Shown: positions 16,107 to 24,127, counted from the first letter of the stretch. The stretch is 25,986 nt of DNA from an uncultured Ruminococcus sp. (GCA_902766115.1 CACXCL010000223.1:1-25986), one strand, 5' to 3'. Numbers and translations: made by a program. Notes: generated by a model not told the origin, from the letters alone.

Positions 16107-18668
16107 ATGGCTGAGAAATCAAACAAGGAGAGGATAAAGCAGACAAGAGAGGACGTCAGATGGGGCCGCGAGACGGCAAGGGTATTCAAATCCATCGGCA
16201 AGGTGACACTCCGCGTCCTGTCATATTTATCCAATATCATACTGACTTTAGTCCTCATCGGCATGGTGACCGCCGTAATAGTAGGGACCGCGTTTGCGCT
16301 TTATATTAAGAACAATCTCGACCTCAGTATAGATGCGGATTCATTTATTACCTCCAGCCTCGATAAAACGACCTCGCTGTATTACATGAAATACGAGACT
16401 CAGGAGGACAGATATAACCGTGACGGAGTTCCGGTTGAGCTTGAATCTCAAAGTCTCTACGGGACTAAGAACAGCGTTTGGGTCCCGTATACGGACATTC
16501 CCAAGACGCTGATCGATGCTTTCGTTTCGGTCGAGGACCACAGGTTCTTCTCGCATAACGGCGTCGACTGGATCGGAACGTCAAAAGCCATGGTCAATTT
16601 CTTTGTAGGTTTTGATTCCGTACGCGGAGCTTCAACGATAACGCAGCAGCTTGTCAAAAATTTAACGGGTGAAGATGACGTCAGGATCCAGAGGAAGGTC
16701 GAAGAGATATTCCGCGCTTTGAATCTTGAAAAAGAGAAAAGCAAGGAAGATATCCTCGAGATGTATCTCAACATCATCTACCTCGGCAACAACTGTTACG
16801 GCGTAGGAGCCGCATCGCAGGAATACTTCGGTAAGGATGTCTCCGAACTGTCTCTCGTTGAGTGCGCCGCTCTCGCCGGCATCGTCAAGAATCCTTCCAG
16901 ATATGAGCCTCGCGGGCACGATTATTTCACGTATTACGATGACGACGGCAAGGAACAGGAAGACGGGAACAAAATACGCAGGGCGACCGTCCTTTTCACG
17001 ATGCACGAATACGGAAAGATCACGGATGAGGAGTATCACGACGCGCTGGATCAGGAACTGGTTCTCGCAACTCACGAGAATGAGGAAACCGGATCGGATA
17101 ATATCACGGTCCACAGCTGGTATGTCGACGCCGTCAGATCCAAGATCATCGACGATTTGATGGAACAGAATAACTGGACGAGAGCAGTAGCCAGCGCAAA
17201 GCTTTATACCTCGGGATATAAGATATATATCCCCATGGATCCGGAAGTCCAGGATACCATCGAAGAAGTATATGAAAACGACGACGAGTACTTCCCGCAG
17301 ATCTGGGGAGGACTGCAGCCTCAATCCGCGATGGTCGTCACAGATCCGTATACCGGCGACGTTCTCGGACTCGTGGGCGGCCGCGGGAAAAAGACGGCCG
17401 ATCTTCTCCTCAACAGAGCGACCCAGGCGGTCAGACCGGTAGGATCCTCCATAAAACCTCTTTCTGTTTACGCGCCGGCGCTTGACGCCGGGATAATAAC
17501 GTACGGATCCGTCATCGACGACACGCCCGTTATGTTCAACAAACGGACCACCAGCTGGGGGACAGAGGAGATATATCCGTATCCGCAGAATCTGCCCAAC
17601 GTATATTACGGATTGACTACCATAAACGACGGTATCAAACGGTCCGCGAACACCGTGGCGATGAAGACCCTGCAGCTTCTTACCATCGACAGTTCGTTCG
17701 ATTTCATGAAGAATACTCTTCATATCGACAATCTGATCGACTCCGTCACCCTCAAAAGCGGCGAGGTCATAACGGACCGGGGACTTGCCGCCCTCGCGCT
17801 GGGCCAGTTCCAATACGGTATTACCGTAATGGAAATGGCGGGAGGGTATAGTATGTTCCCGAATAAAGGTCTGTATGAAAGCCCCAACCTCTATTTGTAC
17901 GTCACAGACAGCTCCGGAAAAGTAGTTCTCGAGAACAAGCATTATACCGAGGTCGCAATAAGCGAGGAATCCGCGTCCATCATGACGATAATGCTCCGTC
18001 ATGTTATGGAGGACGGCGGTACCGGCGCATCGGTGACCCTCCGCCATTCCGTCGACGTCGCAGGAAAGACGGGAACAACTTCGGCTGACTTTGACAGATA
18101 CTTCGTAGGTTTCACCCCTTATTACGTCGGCGCGGTGTGGGTAGGCTACGACAACAACTCAACGCTGAGCAATTTCGGTACCAATCCGTCCTGTACGATT
18201 TGGGACATCGTAATGACGAAGCTTCATCAAAAGTTTATCGACCGTGACGCGGCGGGAGTGGAGCCTCTTAAAAAATTCGAAGTAGCGGACGGCGTTATCG
18301 AAGCGAAATACTGTAAAGATTCCGGAATGCTCGCCGGTCCCGCCTGTGAAAGAGACTGGCGCGGCGGCAGAACGGAGATCGGTTATTTCACGAAAAGCAC
18401 TGTCCCCACAAAGGTGTGCGACAAGCATATTCTTTTGAAATACGATACGGAGACGAAAATGCTCGCCACAGAATACTGTCCGGAAGACGTTGTGACGGAG
18501 ATCGCGCTTGTCAAAATGCCCGAGCGCAACTTCCCGATCAATATTCCCGTAACCGACGCCCAGTTCGGTATCTGGACGGCTGCTGAGGAATTCAACCACG
18601 GCTATTCATACGGTGTGACGAACCCGGTCAATTCATTCTGCACAGTCCATACCGGAAAGAAAAAATAA
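16107..18668 (+). CDS. Class A penicillin-binding protein (PBP1A-like), bifunctional glycosyltransferase/transpeptidase
   Basis: An 853-residue bifunctional peptidoglycan synthase. A short charged cytoplasmic tail precedes one membrane segment (about 38-67). The GT51 glycosyltransferase domain shows SVEDHRFFSHNGVDW (catalytic Glu143) and RGASTITQQLVKNL. The penicillin-binding transpeptidase domain has SSIK with nucleophile Ser447, SAN at 513-515 and KTGT from Lys654. It polymerises lipid II and crosslinks stem peptides outside the membrane. After the transpeptidase domain comes a Cys-containing tail of about 140 residues (YCKDSG, PACERD, VCDKH, YCPED, FCTVH). The start is ATG 16107 with AAGGAGG nine bases upstream; a TTG at 16083 lies ahead of that site and is rejected. 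The gene is a single transcription unit. Confidence 0.94.
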   Translation: MAEKSNKERIKQTREDVRWGRETARVFKSIGKVTLRVLSYLSNIILTLVLIGMVTAVIVGTAFALYIKNNLDLSIDADSFITSSLDKTTSLYYMKYETQEDRYNRDGVPVELESQSLYGTKNSVWVPYTDIPKTLIDAFVSVEDHRFFSHNGVDWIGTSKAMVNFFVGFDSVRGASTITQQLVKNLTGEDDVRIQRKVEEIFRALNLEKEKSKEDILEMYLNIIYLGNNCYGVGAASQEYFGKDVSELSLVECAALAGIVKNPSRYEPRGHDYFTYYDDDGKEQEDGNKIRRATVLFTMHEYGKITDEEYHDALDQELVLATHENEETGSDNITVHSWYVDAVRSKIIDDLMEQNNWTRAVASAKLYTSGYKIYIPMDPEVQDTIEEVYENDDEYFPQIWGGLQPQSAMVVTDPYTGDVLGLVGGRGKKTADLLLNRATQAVRPVGSSIKPLSVYAPALDAGIITYGSVIDDTPVMFNKRTTSWGTEEIYPYPQNLPNVYYGLTTINDGIKRSANTVAMKTLQLLTIDSSFDFMKNTLHIDNLIDSVTLKSGEVITDRGLAALALGQFQYGITVMEMAGGYSMFPNKGLYESPNLYLYVTDSSGKVVLENKHYTEVAISEESASIMTIMLRHVMEDGGTGASVTLRHSVDVAGKTGTTSADFDRYFVGFTPYYVGAVWVGYDNNSTLSNFGTNPSCTIWDIVMTKLHQKFIDRDAAGVEPLKKFEVADGVIEAKYCKDSGMLAGPACERDWRGGRTEIGYFTKSTVPTKVCDKHILLKYDTETKMLATEYCPEDVVTEIALVKMPERNFPINIPVTDAQFGIWTAAEEFNHGYSYGVTNPVNSFCTVHTGKKK

Positions 18669-18678
18669 ACAGAGATTT

Positions 18679-18713
18679 GACCCGTGAAACTGATTATTTC
18701 ACGGGTCTTTTTT
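18679..18713 (+). terminator. Strong rho-independent terminator after the PBP gene
   Basis: A perfect 11-bp stem GACCCGTGAAA (18679-18689) with TTTCACGGGTC (18697-18707), a 7-base loop and six T residues (18708-18713). Confidence 0.95.
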
Positions 18714-18717
18714 CTTT

Positions 18718-18746
18718 TTGTCAAATTTCGATCGTTCGCATAATCT
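18718..18746 (+). promoter_or_regulatory. Possible promoter of the tandem NTPase gene
   Basis: TTGTCA (18718-18723), a 17-base spacer and TAATCT (18741-18746). The -35 box is good but the -10 box matches only three of six positions. An overlapping CATAATCT (18739-18746) resembles a sigma-E -10 box, but I see no matching -35 at the correct distance. A promoter is expected because a strong terminator precedes. Confidence 0.3.
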
Positions 18747-18779
18747 GATATTGAAAACATGCAAAGGGGAGTGCGATCA

Positions 18780-19862
18780 ATGAATTATGTTCCGTTTTAT
18801 AATGAATTGAAAACCGGCCGCGACGACTGTTTTTTTATCGGGATGAACACCGCCGAGGGTTTCAGGTGGGCGGATCCCGAACTGTTCAGCGAAAAGAAGC
18901 TTCAACGGCTGTACATAATCAAAGGGTCGGCAGGGAGCGGCAAGTCGACGCTAATGAAAAAGGTCGCTGACGCCTGCAGCGACGAGGGATATCCCGTTAC
19001 GCGTTATATTTGCAGTTCAGATCCGACCTCTTACGACGGGATACTGATCGACGGCAGGATCGCTCTTATCGACGGGACCGCTCCCCACACCGCGGAGATG
19101 AGGTATCCCGGGGCGGTATCGGAACTAATCAATCTTGCAAACTTCTGGGATGCGAAAAGACTGGCTGACGCCAGAGACACTGTCATCGATCTTTCAGAAA
19201 AAAAGGCTTCAAGGTATGAACGCGCTTACAGAACGCTTAACGGAGTAAAAGTGCTCACGGACGGGATGTACCGAGACATCCTTATGATCACGGATGCGCA
19301 TAAAATGGAAAAAGCGATACTGAGGATCATAAAACAGTTCAAGACGGACCGTCAATCCGCACGAGAGGAAAAAAGAATAATCAAAAGCGTCGGGATGAAG
19401 GGAAGCATCAGCCTTGATACGTTCAAAAAGAAAGCCGCGACGGTCTTCCACGTAAAAGACAGATTCGGGACGTCATACAGTTTTATTGAAATGCTGACGG
19501 AAATTCTTCGCGGCGAGGGCATGGAGTTTCACATCTCGCCTGATCCATTTTTCGGCGAAAGAGCTTCAGACGTTTTTATCCCGGCAAGCCGTGTTCTTAT
19601 CACAAACGGCGAATACTCGACTCCCGATAGGATAATCAACATGGACCGTTTTATCCTTACTCAGGGGTTGAACAACGTAAAAGGTTCTGTCAAGCTGGCG
19701 CAAAAATGTAAAGAATTGCTGATTTGTGATGCTCAAAAGCAGCTGATCGAAGCCGGAGACTTTCATTTTGCACTTGAAAAGATCTACAAAGAAGCGATGA
19801 ATTTCGAGGCGCTGAACGAATATACGAAAATCCTGACGCGAAATATCCTTTGCGAGCTTTGA
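18780..19862 (+). CDS. Uncharacterised tandem P-loop NTPase-fold protein (PRK06851-like), second P-loop degenerate
   Basis: A 360-residue soluble protein of unknown function, similar from memory to the PRK06851 family of Firmicutes. Its N-terminal half has a full Walker A, GSAGSGKST (49-57), then YICSSDPTSYDGILID (76-91) and ALIDGTAPH (95-103). The second half repeats this plan: VKDRFGTSYSF (225-235) aligns with IKGSAGSGKST but Tyr233 replaces the essential lysine; ISPDPFFGE (252-260) and VLITNGE (272-278) echo the later blocks at nearly the same spacing of 174-178 residues. So one active and one inactive nucleotide site are predicted. ATG 18780 has AGGGGAG eight bases upstream; an ATG at 18759 precedes that site. 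It sits alone between two terminators, facing a spore-protein gene. Confidence 0.8.
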   Translation: MNYVPFYNELKTGRDDCFFIGMNTAEGFRWADPELFSEKKLQRLYIIKGSAGSGKSTLMKKVADACSDEGYPVTRYICSSDPTSYDGILIDGRIALIDGTAPHTAEMRYPGAVSELINLANFWDAKRLADARDTVIDLSEKKASRYERAYRTLNGVKVLTDGMYRDILMITDAHKMEKAILRIIKQFKTDRQSAREEKRIIKSVGMKGSISLDTFKKKAATVFHVKDRFGTSYSFIEMLTEILRGEGMEFHISPDPFFGERASDVFIPASRVLITNGEYSTPDRIINMDRFILTQGLNNVKGSVKLAQKCKELLICDAQKQLIEAGDFHFALEKIYKEAMNFEALNEYTKILTRNILCEL

Positions 19863-19871
19863 ACAAACGGC

Positions 19872-19908
19872 AAAACGGGGCGCTCCGAGATCGGAGCGCC
19901 CCGTTTTT
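19872..19908. terminator. Bidirectional terminator between convergent genes
   Basis: A long stem, AAAACGGGGCGCTCCG (19872-19887) with CGGAGCGCCCCGTTTT (19892-19907), extended by an A-T pair at the tip. The plus strand continues with T residues (TTTTTATT). The minus strand reads CCCCGTTTTGCC, so it also ends the spore-protein transcript coming from the other side. Confidence 0.93.
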
Positions 19909-19922
19909 ATTATAAAAGACAA

Positions 19923-20123
19923 TTACTTCGCGCTGAGGTCGTTCTCGTATCTTTCGATCATCTTCTTGACCATCTGACCGCCGATAGAGCCTGCCTGACG
20001 GGAAGTGAGATCGCCGTTATAACCCTTGTTCAGGTTAACGCCGACTTCGCTTGCCGCTTCCATTTTGAACTGTTCCATTGCGTTCTTCGCGCCGGGAACA
20101 ACGATTCTGTTGTTCTGTGCCAT
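19923..20123 (-). CDS. Alpha/beta-type small acid-soluble spore protein
   Basis: A 66-residue SASP that coats DNA in the dormant spore and protects it from UV and heat damage. The two conserved blocks are present: an N-terminal region with AMEQFKMEAASEVGV, where the E-A/S-E-like site resembles that cut by the Gpr protease on germination, and the C-terminal GDLTSRQAGSIGGQMVKKMI. The start ATG at 20123 is preceded, reading the minus strand, by AAAGGATGG (20141-20133) with nine bases between. The gene stands alone; expression in the forespore under sigma-G is expected from the family. It is direct evidence that the organism or a recent ancestor forms endospores. Confidence 0.96.
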   Translation of the reverse strand: MAQNNRIVVPGAKNAMEQFKMEAASEVGVNLNKGYNGDLTSRQAGSIGGQMVKKMIERYENDLSAK

Positions 20124-20143
20124 CAGTTTGATCCATCCTTTCT

Positions 20144-20191
20144 GTCCGGTGTTACCGGACGCGCTCTGTTTGAAGGATCATTTTCTCCTTC
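20144..20191 (-). promoter_or_regulatory. Two leader hairpins of the spore-protein mRNA
   Basis: Reading the minus strand, GAAGGA (20191-20186) pairs with TCCTTC (20177-20172) around an 8-base loop, then GTCCGGT (20160-20154) pairs with ACCGGAC (20150-20144) around a 3-base loop. The second, perfect 7-bp hairpin ends two bases ahead of the ribosome binding site (20141-20133). Confidence 0.5.
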
Positions 20192-20196
20192 GACTT

Positions 20197-20226
20197 TATT
20201 ATTGGAAAACCGGAGGATAATATGTA
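20197..20226 (-). promoter_or_regulatory. Possible sigma-G/sigma-F-type promoter of the spore-protein gene
   Basis: On the minus strand, TACATA (20226-20221) resembles the sigma-G -35 TGNATA, and AATAATA (20203-20197) resembles the -10 CATAMTA, with 17 bases between. Each has one mismatch. Other AT-rich alignments are possible, so this is a tentative call, supported by the gene's expected forespore expression. Confidence 0.33.
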
Positions 20227-20234
20227 TTCCAATT

Positions 20235-20348
20235 CTGAGCTGCAACGTCATTTTTTGTTTTGAAGTAAAACGTTTTTTGTTGAATAATCTGTCTTTTTAA
20301 GTTTACAAACAGGAGAATATATGGTAAAATAATGCTGAGCTGTAACCT
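20235..20348 (+). repeat. Pair of 14-base direct repeats, 100 bases apart
   Basis: CTGAGCTGCAACGT (20235-20248) and CTGAGCTGTAACCT (20335-20348) match at 12 of 14 positions with an offset of exactly 100 bases. They flank the ATPase promoter: the second copy covers the predicted transcription start. They may be operator sites or a remnant duplication. Confidence 0.5.
20302..20330 (+). promoter_or_regulatory. Extended -10 sigma-A promoter of the P-type ATPase gene
   Basis: TTTACA (20302-20307), a 17-base spacer and TAAAAT (20325-20330), with TGG directly before the -10 box, giving the extended TGN element. Both hexamers match consensus at five of six positions. Transcription should start near 20337. 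Confidence 0.78.
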
Positions 20349-20390
20349 ATGGTATAAACAATTCTGTCCGGAGCGGAAGGATTTTCATTG

Positions 20391-22787
20391 ATGGATAAAC
20401 AGATTAATAACAGAATAAATGATCCGGTCAATGATTTGAGATCATCCGTGAAAGTTAAGACCGGACTGACAGCAGGACAGGTTTCCGAGAGAATGAGGAA
20501 GGGACTGGACAACAAACCGGTCACCTCTCCCACAAAAACGATAAAGCAAATAATCTACAGCAACGTATTCACTTATTTTAACCTGATATTTTTCGTATTG
20601 GCCATAGCGCTGCTTCTTGTCGGTTCGTTCAACAATCTGACTTTCATGGTCGTCATTACCGTCAACCTGCTGATCGGGATCTTCCAGGAAATCAATTCCA
20701 AGAAGACTCTTGATTCCCTGACTCTGATGAACGTTCCGCGAGTCATGGTACGGCGCGACGGGCGGATCTTCGAGATCGCCACGGAGAAACTCGTGCTTGA
20801 CGATATCGTTTATTATTCCGCGGGGAATCAGATCTGTGCGGACGCTGTCGTTGTGGAAGGCGAGGTCCAGGTCAACGAAGCGCTCGTTACCGGAGAATCC
20901 GACGAGATCACAAAAAGGGAAGGATCAAAACTCCTTTCCGGCAGTTTCGTTGTTTCCGGAAAGTGCGCGGCGCAGCTCACCGCCGTCGGCGAGCGTTCTT
21001 TTGTTTCAAAACTTACGCTTGACGCGAAAAAATCAAAAAAACAGAAAAAGATCGGCATGGCCCTGTCTCTCAGCCGTCTGATCATGGTAATAGGAATTAC
21101 GATCATACCTCTCGGCATCGGATTATTCTCACGGCAGGCCCTCTCTCTTAATCTCGGACTCAAAGAGAATATCGAAAAAACCTCCGCGGCGCTTATCGGC
21201 ATGATCCCCGAGGGACTTTATCTTCTGGTCAACGTCACACTTGCCGTCAGCGTCATAAAACTCGCAAAAAAGGATACTCTCGTACACGATCTGTCCTGCG
21301 TTGAAACGCTCGCGCGGGTAGATACGCTTTGTGTTGATAAAACAGGGACCATAACCGACAACTCCATGCTCGTCAGTGAAATTATCCCCATAGTTTCCGT
21401 GGTCGATCCCGTTCCGCTTCTCAGGGATTTCGTATACAACATGTCAAGCGATAATATCACCATGGAGACTCTGAAGAAGTATTTCGGTGATTCCGTGGGA
21501 CGCCAGGCAAGGGAAGTGATCCCGTTCTCTTCTTCCACTAAGATGAGCGCGGTGTCCTTCTCAACATCCGAAAATTACCTGCTCGGCGCGCCGGAGTTTG
21601 TGCTGAGGGAACAGTATTCCAACTACAGAAATCTGATAGAACCGCACGTTCTCAACGGAAGACGCGTGCTCGCTTTTGTTATGTCGTCCGGTATACGCCC
21701 CGACGACACGTCCAAAGTCAGACTTCTTGCTCTCGTTACATTAGTAAATCCGATCAGACCCGAGGCGGAGGAAACCTTCGGATTTTTCACAAAGCAGGGT
21801 GTTAATATCAAGGTCATTTCCGGAGACAATCAGTACACCGTAGCCGCCGCGGCGCGTGACGCCGGTATCCCGAACGCCGATAAATGCATCGATCTTACGG
21901 GTCTTACCGAGGAAGAAGTCGCCGGCGTGGCTGAGGAATACACCGTTTTCGGCCGTGTTACTCCCGATCAGAAAAGAACGCTTATAAGATCGCTGAAGCA
22001 CGGAGGACATACCGTCGCCATGACAGGAGACGGCGTGAATGACGTCCTGGCGCTGAAAGAGGCCGATTGCAGTATAGCCATGGCGTCCGGAAGCGACGTT
22101 GCGTGTCAGGTATCTCATCTTGTCCTGCTGAAATCTCAGTTTTCATCTCTTCCTTCTGTTGTGGCAGAGGGAAGACAGGTCATCAACAATATCCAGCGAT
22201 CCGCGTCGCTGTTCCTGGTAAAAAACATTTTCTCGTTCCTTCTTGCGTTGATATCCGTGTTCGCGGTTGTTGAATATCCTCTCAAACCGGCTCAGATATC
22301 ACTGATCAGCGCGCTGACGATAGGGATCCCTTCCTTCGTTTTAGCGCTCGAAAAGAACGAAAAACGGGTGGAAGGGAAGTTTATCAGAAATATTATTTAC
22401 GCCGCTCTTCCCGCCGCCTTGACCGATCTGATCGTCGTTATCGGCGTCATACTGTTTACCGGCGCGTACAATATCCCGTCGGATATTTCCTCGACGATCA
22501 TCGCTGTTTTGATGGCTCTGGTGGGCTTCACCATGGTGGTCAAGATCTCGCGGCCTTTCAACACGATTCACTGGATCCTTTTAGGCGGAATAATACTCCT
22601 GTTTATCCTCGGCGTCACTATCATGCCGCGGTTCTTTGAGCTTGTCATGCCCGATTTTGGAGGGATGCTGGTACTCGCAGTATTCACGCTTCTGATTCCT
22701 TCCGTGATTTTCACGCTGTCTCACGCGATAACTGCTGCGACTCGCGCGATCGAAAAAATGATAAAGGGGCTTCGCGCTCCTGACTGA
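20391..22787 (+). CDS. Cation-transporting P-type ATPase (P2-like, CtpE/Exp7-type)
   Basis: A 798-residue membrane ATPase that pumps a cation across the cytoplasmic membrane with a phospho-aspartate intermediate. The actuator loop has TGES (167-170). The M4 segment reads IPEGLYLL with Pro273. The phosphorylation motif DKTGTIT starts at Asp316, and the hinge motif GDGVNDVLALKEAD lies at 546-559. Membrane segments appear in pairs before and after the actuator domain and as a hydrophobic block of about 150 residues at the C-terminus. There is no N-terminal heavy-metal domain or CPC motif, so a soft-metal pump is unlikely; the PEGL motif recalls calcium-type pumps such as mycobacterial CtpE. The ion is not determined. 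ATG 20391 was preferred over the adjacent TTG 20388; GCGGAAGG lies about 10 bases upstream. Confidence 0.88.
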   Translation: MDKQINNRINDPVNDLRSSVKVKTGLTAGQVSERMRKGLDNKPVTSPTKTIKQIIYSNVFTYFNLIFFVLAIALLLVGSFNNLTFMVVITVNLLIGIFQEINSKKTLDSLTLMNVPRVMVRRDGRIFEIATEKLVLDDIVYYSAGNQICADAVVVEGEVQVNEALVTGESDEITKREGSKLLSGSFVVSGKCAAQLTAVGERSFVSKLTLDAKKSKKQKKIGMALSLSRLIMVIGITIIPLGIGLFSRQALSLNLGLKENIEKTSAALIGMIPEGLYLLVNVTLAVSVIKLAKKDTLVHDLSCVETLARVDTLCVDKTGTITDNSMLVSEIIPIVSVVDPVPLLRDFVYNMSSDNITMETLKKYFGDSVGRQAREVIPFSSSTKMSAVSFSTSENYLLGAPEFVLREQYSNYRNLIEPHVLNGRRVLAFVMSSGIRPDDTSKVRLLALVTLVNPIRPEAEETFGFFTKQGVNIKVISGDNQYTVAAAARDAGIPNADKCIDLTGLTEEEVAGVAEEYTVFGRVTPDQKRTLIRSLKHGGHTVAMTGDGVNDVLALKEADCSIAMASGSDVACQVSHLVLLKSQFSSLPSVVAEGRQVINNIQRSASLFLVKNIFSFLLALISVFAVVEYPLKPAQISLISALTIGIPSFVLALEKNEKRVEGKFIRNIIYAALPAALTDLIVVIGVILFTGAYNIPSDISSTIIAVLMALVGFTMVVKISRPFNTIHWILLGGIILLFILGVTIMPRFFELVMPDFGGMLVLAVFTLLIPSVIFTLSHAITAATRAIEKMIKGLRAPD

Positions 22788-22818
22788 AATAAAGTCTGAC
22801 TCCATCAGACTTTATTTT
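22787..22818 (+). terminator. Rho-independent terminator after the P-type ATPase gene
   Basis: A stem of up to 13 bp (22787-22799 with 22805-22817), core AAAGTCTGA/TCAGACTTT, loop CTCCA, then TATTTTC. The stem starts at the last base of the ATPase stop codon. Confidence 0.88.
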
Positions 22819-22842
22819 CATGTTTTTTCATTTTTCGTCTTT

Positions 22843-22878
22843 TACGGTATTTGAAATACGGTAAAAATATGGTATAAT
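22843..22878 (+). promoter_or_regulatory. Extended -10 sigma-A promoter of prs with repeats around the -35 box
   Basis: TTGAAA (22851-22856), a 16-base spacer and a perfect TATAAT (22873-22878) with TGG before it (extended -10). The -35 box lies inside the inverted repeat GTATTT-G-AAATAC (22847-22859) and is flanked by two exact direct repeats TACGGTA (22843-22849 and 22857-22863). The repeats suggest a regulator site overlapping the -35 region. Confidence 0.8.
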
Positions 22879-22958
22879 TACAATGGCTTAGTTCTGTGTT
22901 ATTCGAGTACGTAAATCCGATCCGGTATTTATAAATTTCAGAAAGAGGTGCGCATATC

Positions 22959-24110
22959 ATGAGGGATAACATTTACGGCGAACTTACGGTAATCGGTATG
23001 AGGGGCTGCAGGAATTTTATCGACCAGGTAGACTATTACCTCAGAGAGTGGAGAAGCCACAACGACGATGAATCTTTCGTTTTTGAGGCTGACTGTCCGA
23101 GATTCGGCTCCGGGGAGGCGAAGGGGATCCTCCATAACACCATGCGGGGTCAGGACGTTTATATCTATTCCGACTGCTTCAATCACGGCGTTACCTATAA
23201 AATGTACGGAATTGAGACACCCATGAGTCCGGACGATCATTTCCAGGATCTTAAGAGGACCATCGCCGCGATCGGAGGAAAAGCCGCAAGGATCACCGTG
23301 ATCATGCCGATGCTTTACGAGGGCAGACAGCATAAAAGAACGTCCCGCGAGTCCCTTGACTGTGCCATCGCTCTTCAGGAACTGGTTAATATGGGAGTTT
23401 CCAACATAATCACGTTCGACGCTCATGACTCCCGCGTATCCAACGCCATCCCTCTTACCGGATTCGACAACGTCAGACCGACGTACCAGATGATCAAAGC
23501 TCTTGTTCGTGCCGTTCCGGATATTTACCTCAATCATGACGACACGATAATCATATCTCCCGACGAAGGCGCCATGTCGCGGACGATGTACTACGCATCC
23601 GTTCTCGGTCTTGAGCTCGGGATGTTCTACAAAAGGAGAAATTACTCCGTAATAGTCGACGGTAAAAACCCGATCGAAGCTCACGAATACCTCGGCAAGG
23701 ACATAAAAGGAAAGGACGTTATCGTCATCGACGACATGATCGCGTCGGGAGAGTCGATCCTTGACGTTTCTCATCAGCTCAAAGAAAAAGGCGCCAGGAG
23801 GATATTCTTCTTCATCACCTTCGGACTTTTCACCAACGGATTTGCCTCATTCGACAAAGCTTATGAGGAAGGCGTCTTCGACAAGTGCTTCACTACCAAC
23901 CTTATTTATCACCCTGAGGGGCTGATGGACAGGGAATGGTACGGAGAGGTCAATATGTGCAAATACGTCGCCCTCATCATCGATACTCTGAACAAGAATC
24001 ATTCCATCGGTTCGGTACTTAATCCCGTGAAAAAAATACATACCATTCTCGAAAAGCAGAATAAATATAATCAGAACAAAGAAGGCGCACAGCTGAAAAT
24101 CAAAGACTGA
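22959..24110 (+). CDS. prs: Divergent, long ribose-phosphate pyrophosphokinase (PRPP synthetase)
   Basis: A 383-residue PRPP synthetase homologue; ordinary bacterial Prs has about 315. It would transfer diphosphate from ATP to ribose-5-phosphate, giving PRPP for purines, pyrimidines, His, Trp and NAD. Recognisable blocks are PRFGSGEAKG (matching RFSDGE), GRQHKRTSRES (usually RQDRK), FDAHDSRVSNAI (usually DLHAPQIQGFF), IISPDEGAMSR, FYKRR with the catalytic-loop Lys, and the PRPP loop VIVIDDMIASGES (usually DDIIDTAGT). The many substitutions suggest altered regulation or a paralogue. Extra length lies near the N-terminus, in the middle and in a Lys/Asn-rich tail. ATG 22959 has AGAGGTG eight bases upstream. 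It is followed by argS after 17 bases, so both likely share its promoter. Confidence 0.85.
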   Translation: MRDNIYGELTVIGMRGCRNFIDQVDYYLREWRSHNDDESFVFEADCPRFGSGEAKGILHNTMRGQDVYIYSDCFNHGVTYKMYGIETPMSPDDHFQDLKRTIAAIGGKAARITVIMPMLYEGRQHKRTSRESLDCAIALQELVNMGVSNIITFDAHDSRVSNAIPLTGFDNVRPTYQMIKALVRAVPDIYLNHDDTIIISPDEGAMSRTMYYASVLGLELGMFYKRRNYSVIVDGKNPIEAHEYLGKDIKGKDVIVIDDMIASGESILDVSHQLKEKGARRIFFFITFGLFTNGFASFDKAYEEGVFDKCFTTNLIYHPEGLMDREWYGEVNMCKYVALIIDTLNKNHSIGSVLNPVKKIHTILEKQNKYNQNKEGAQLKIKD

Positions 24111-24127
24111 TAACGAAAGGTCCTTTT

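Noticed and set aside
16662..18047. Long open frame on the minus strand (461 codons) opposite the PBP gene
   Set aside because: It is antisense to a gene with full motif support, its translation has no recognisable domains, and such shadows arise from the plus-strand codon bias.
18720..18746. Sigma-E-like promoter for the tandem NTPase (GTCAAATT and CATAATCT)
   Set aside because: Each box resembles the consensus, but the spacing is several bases too short, so sporulation control cannot be claimed.
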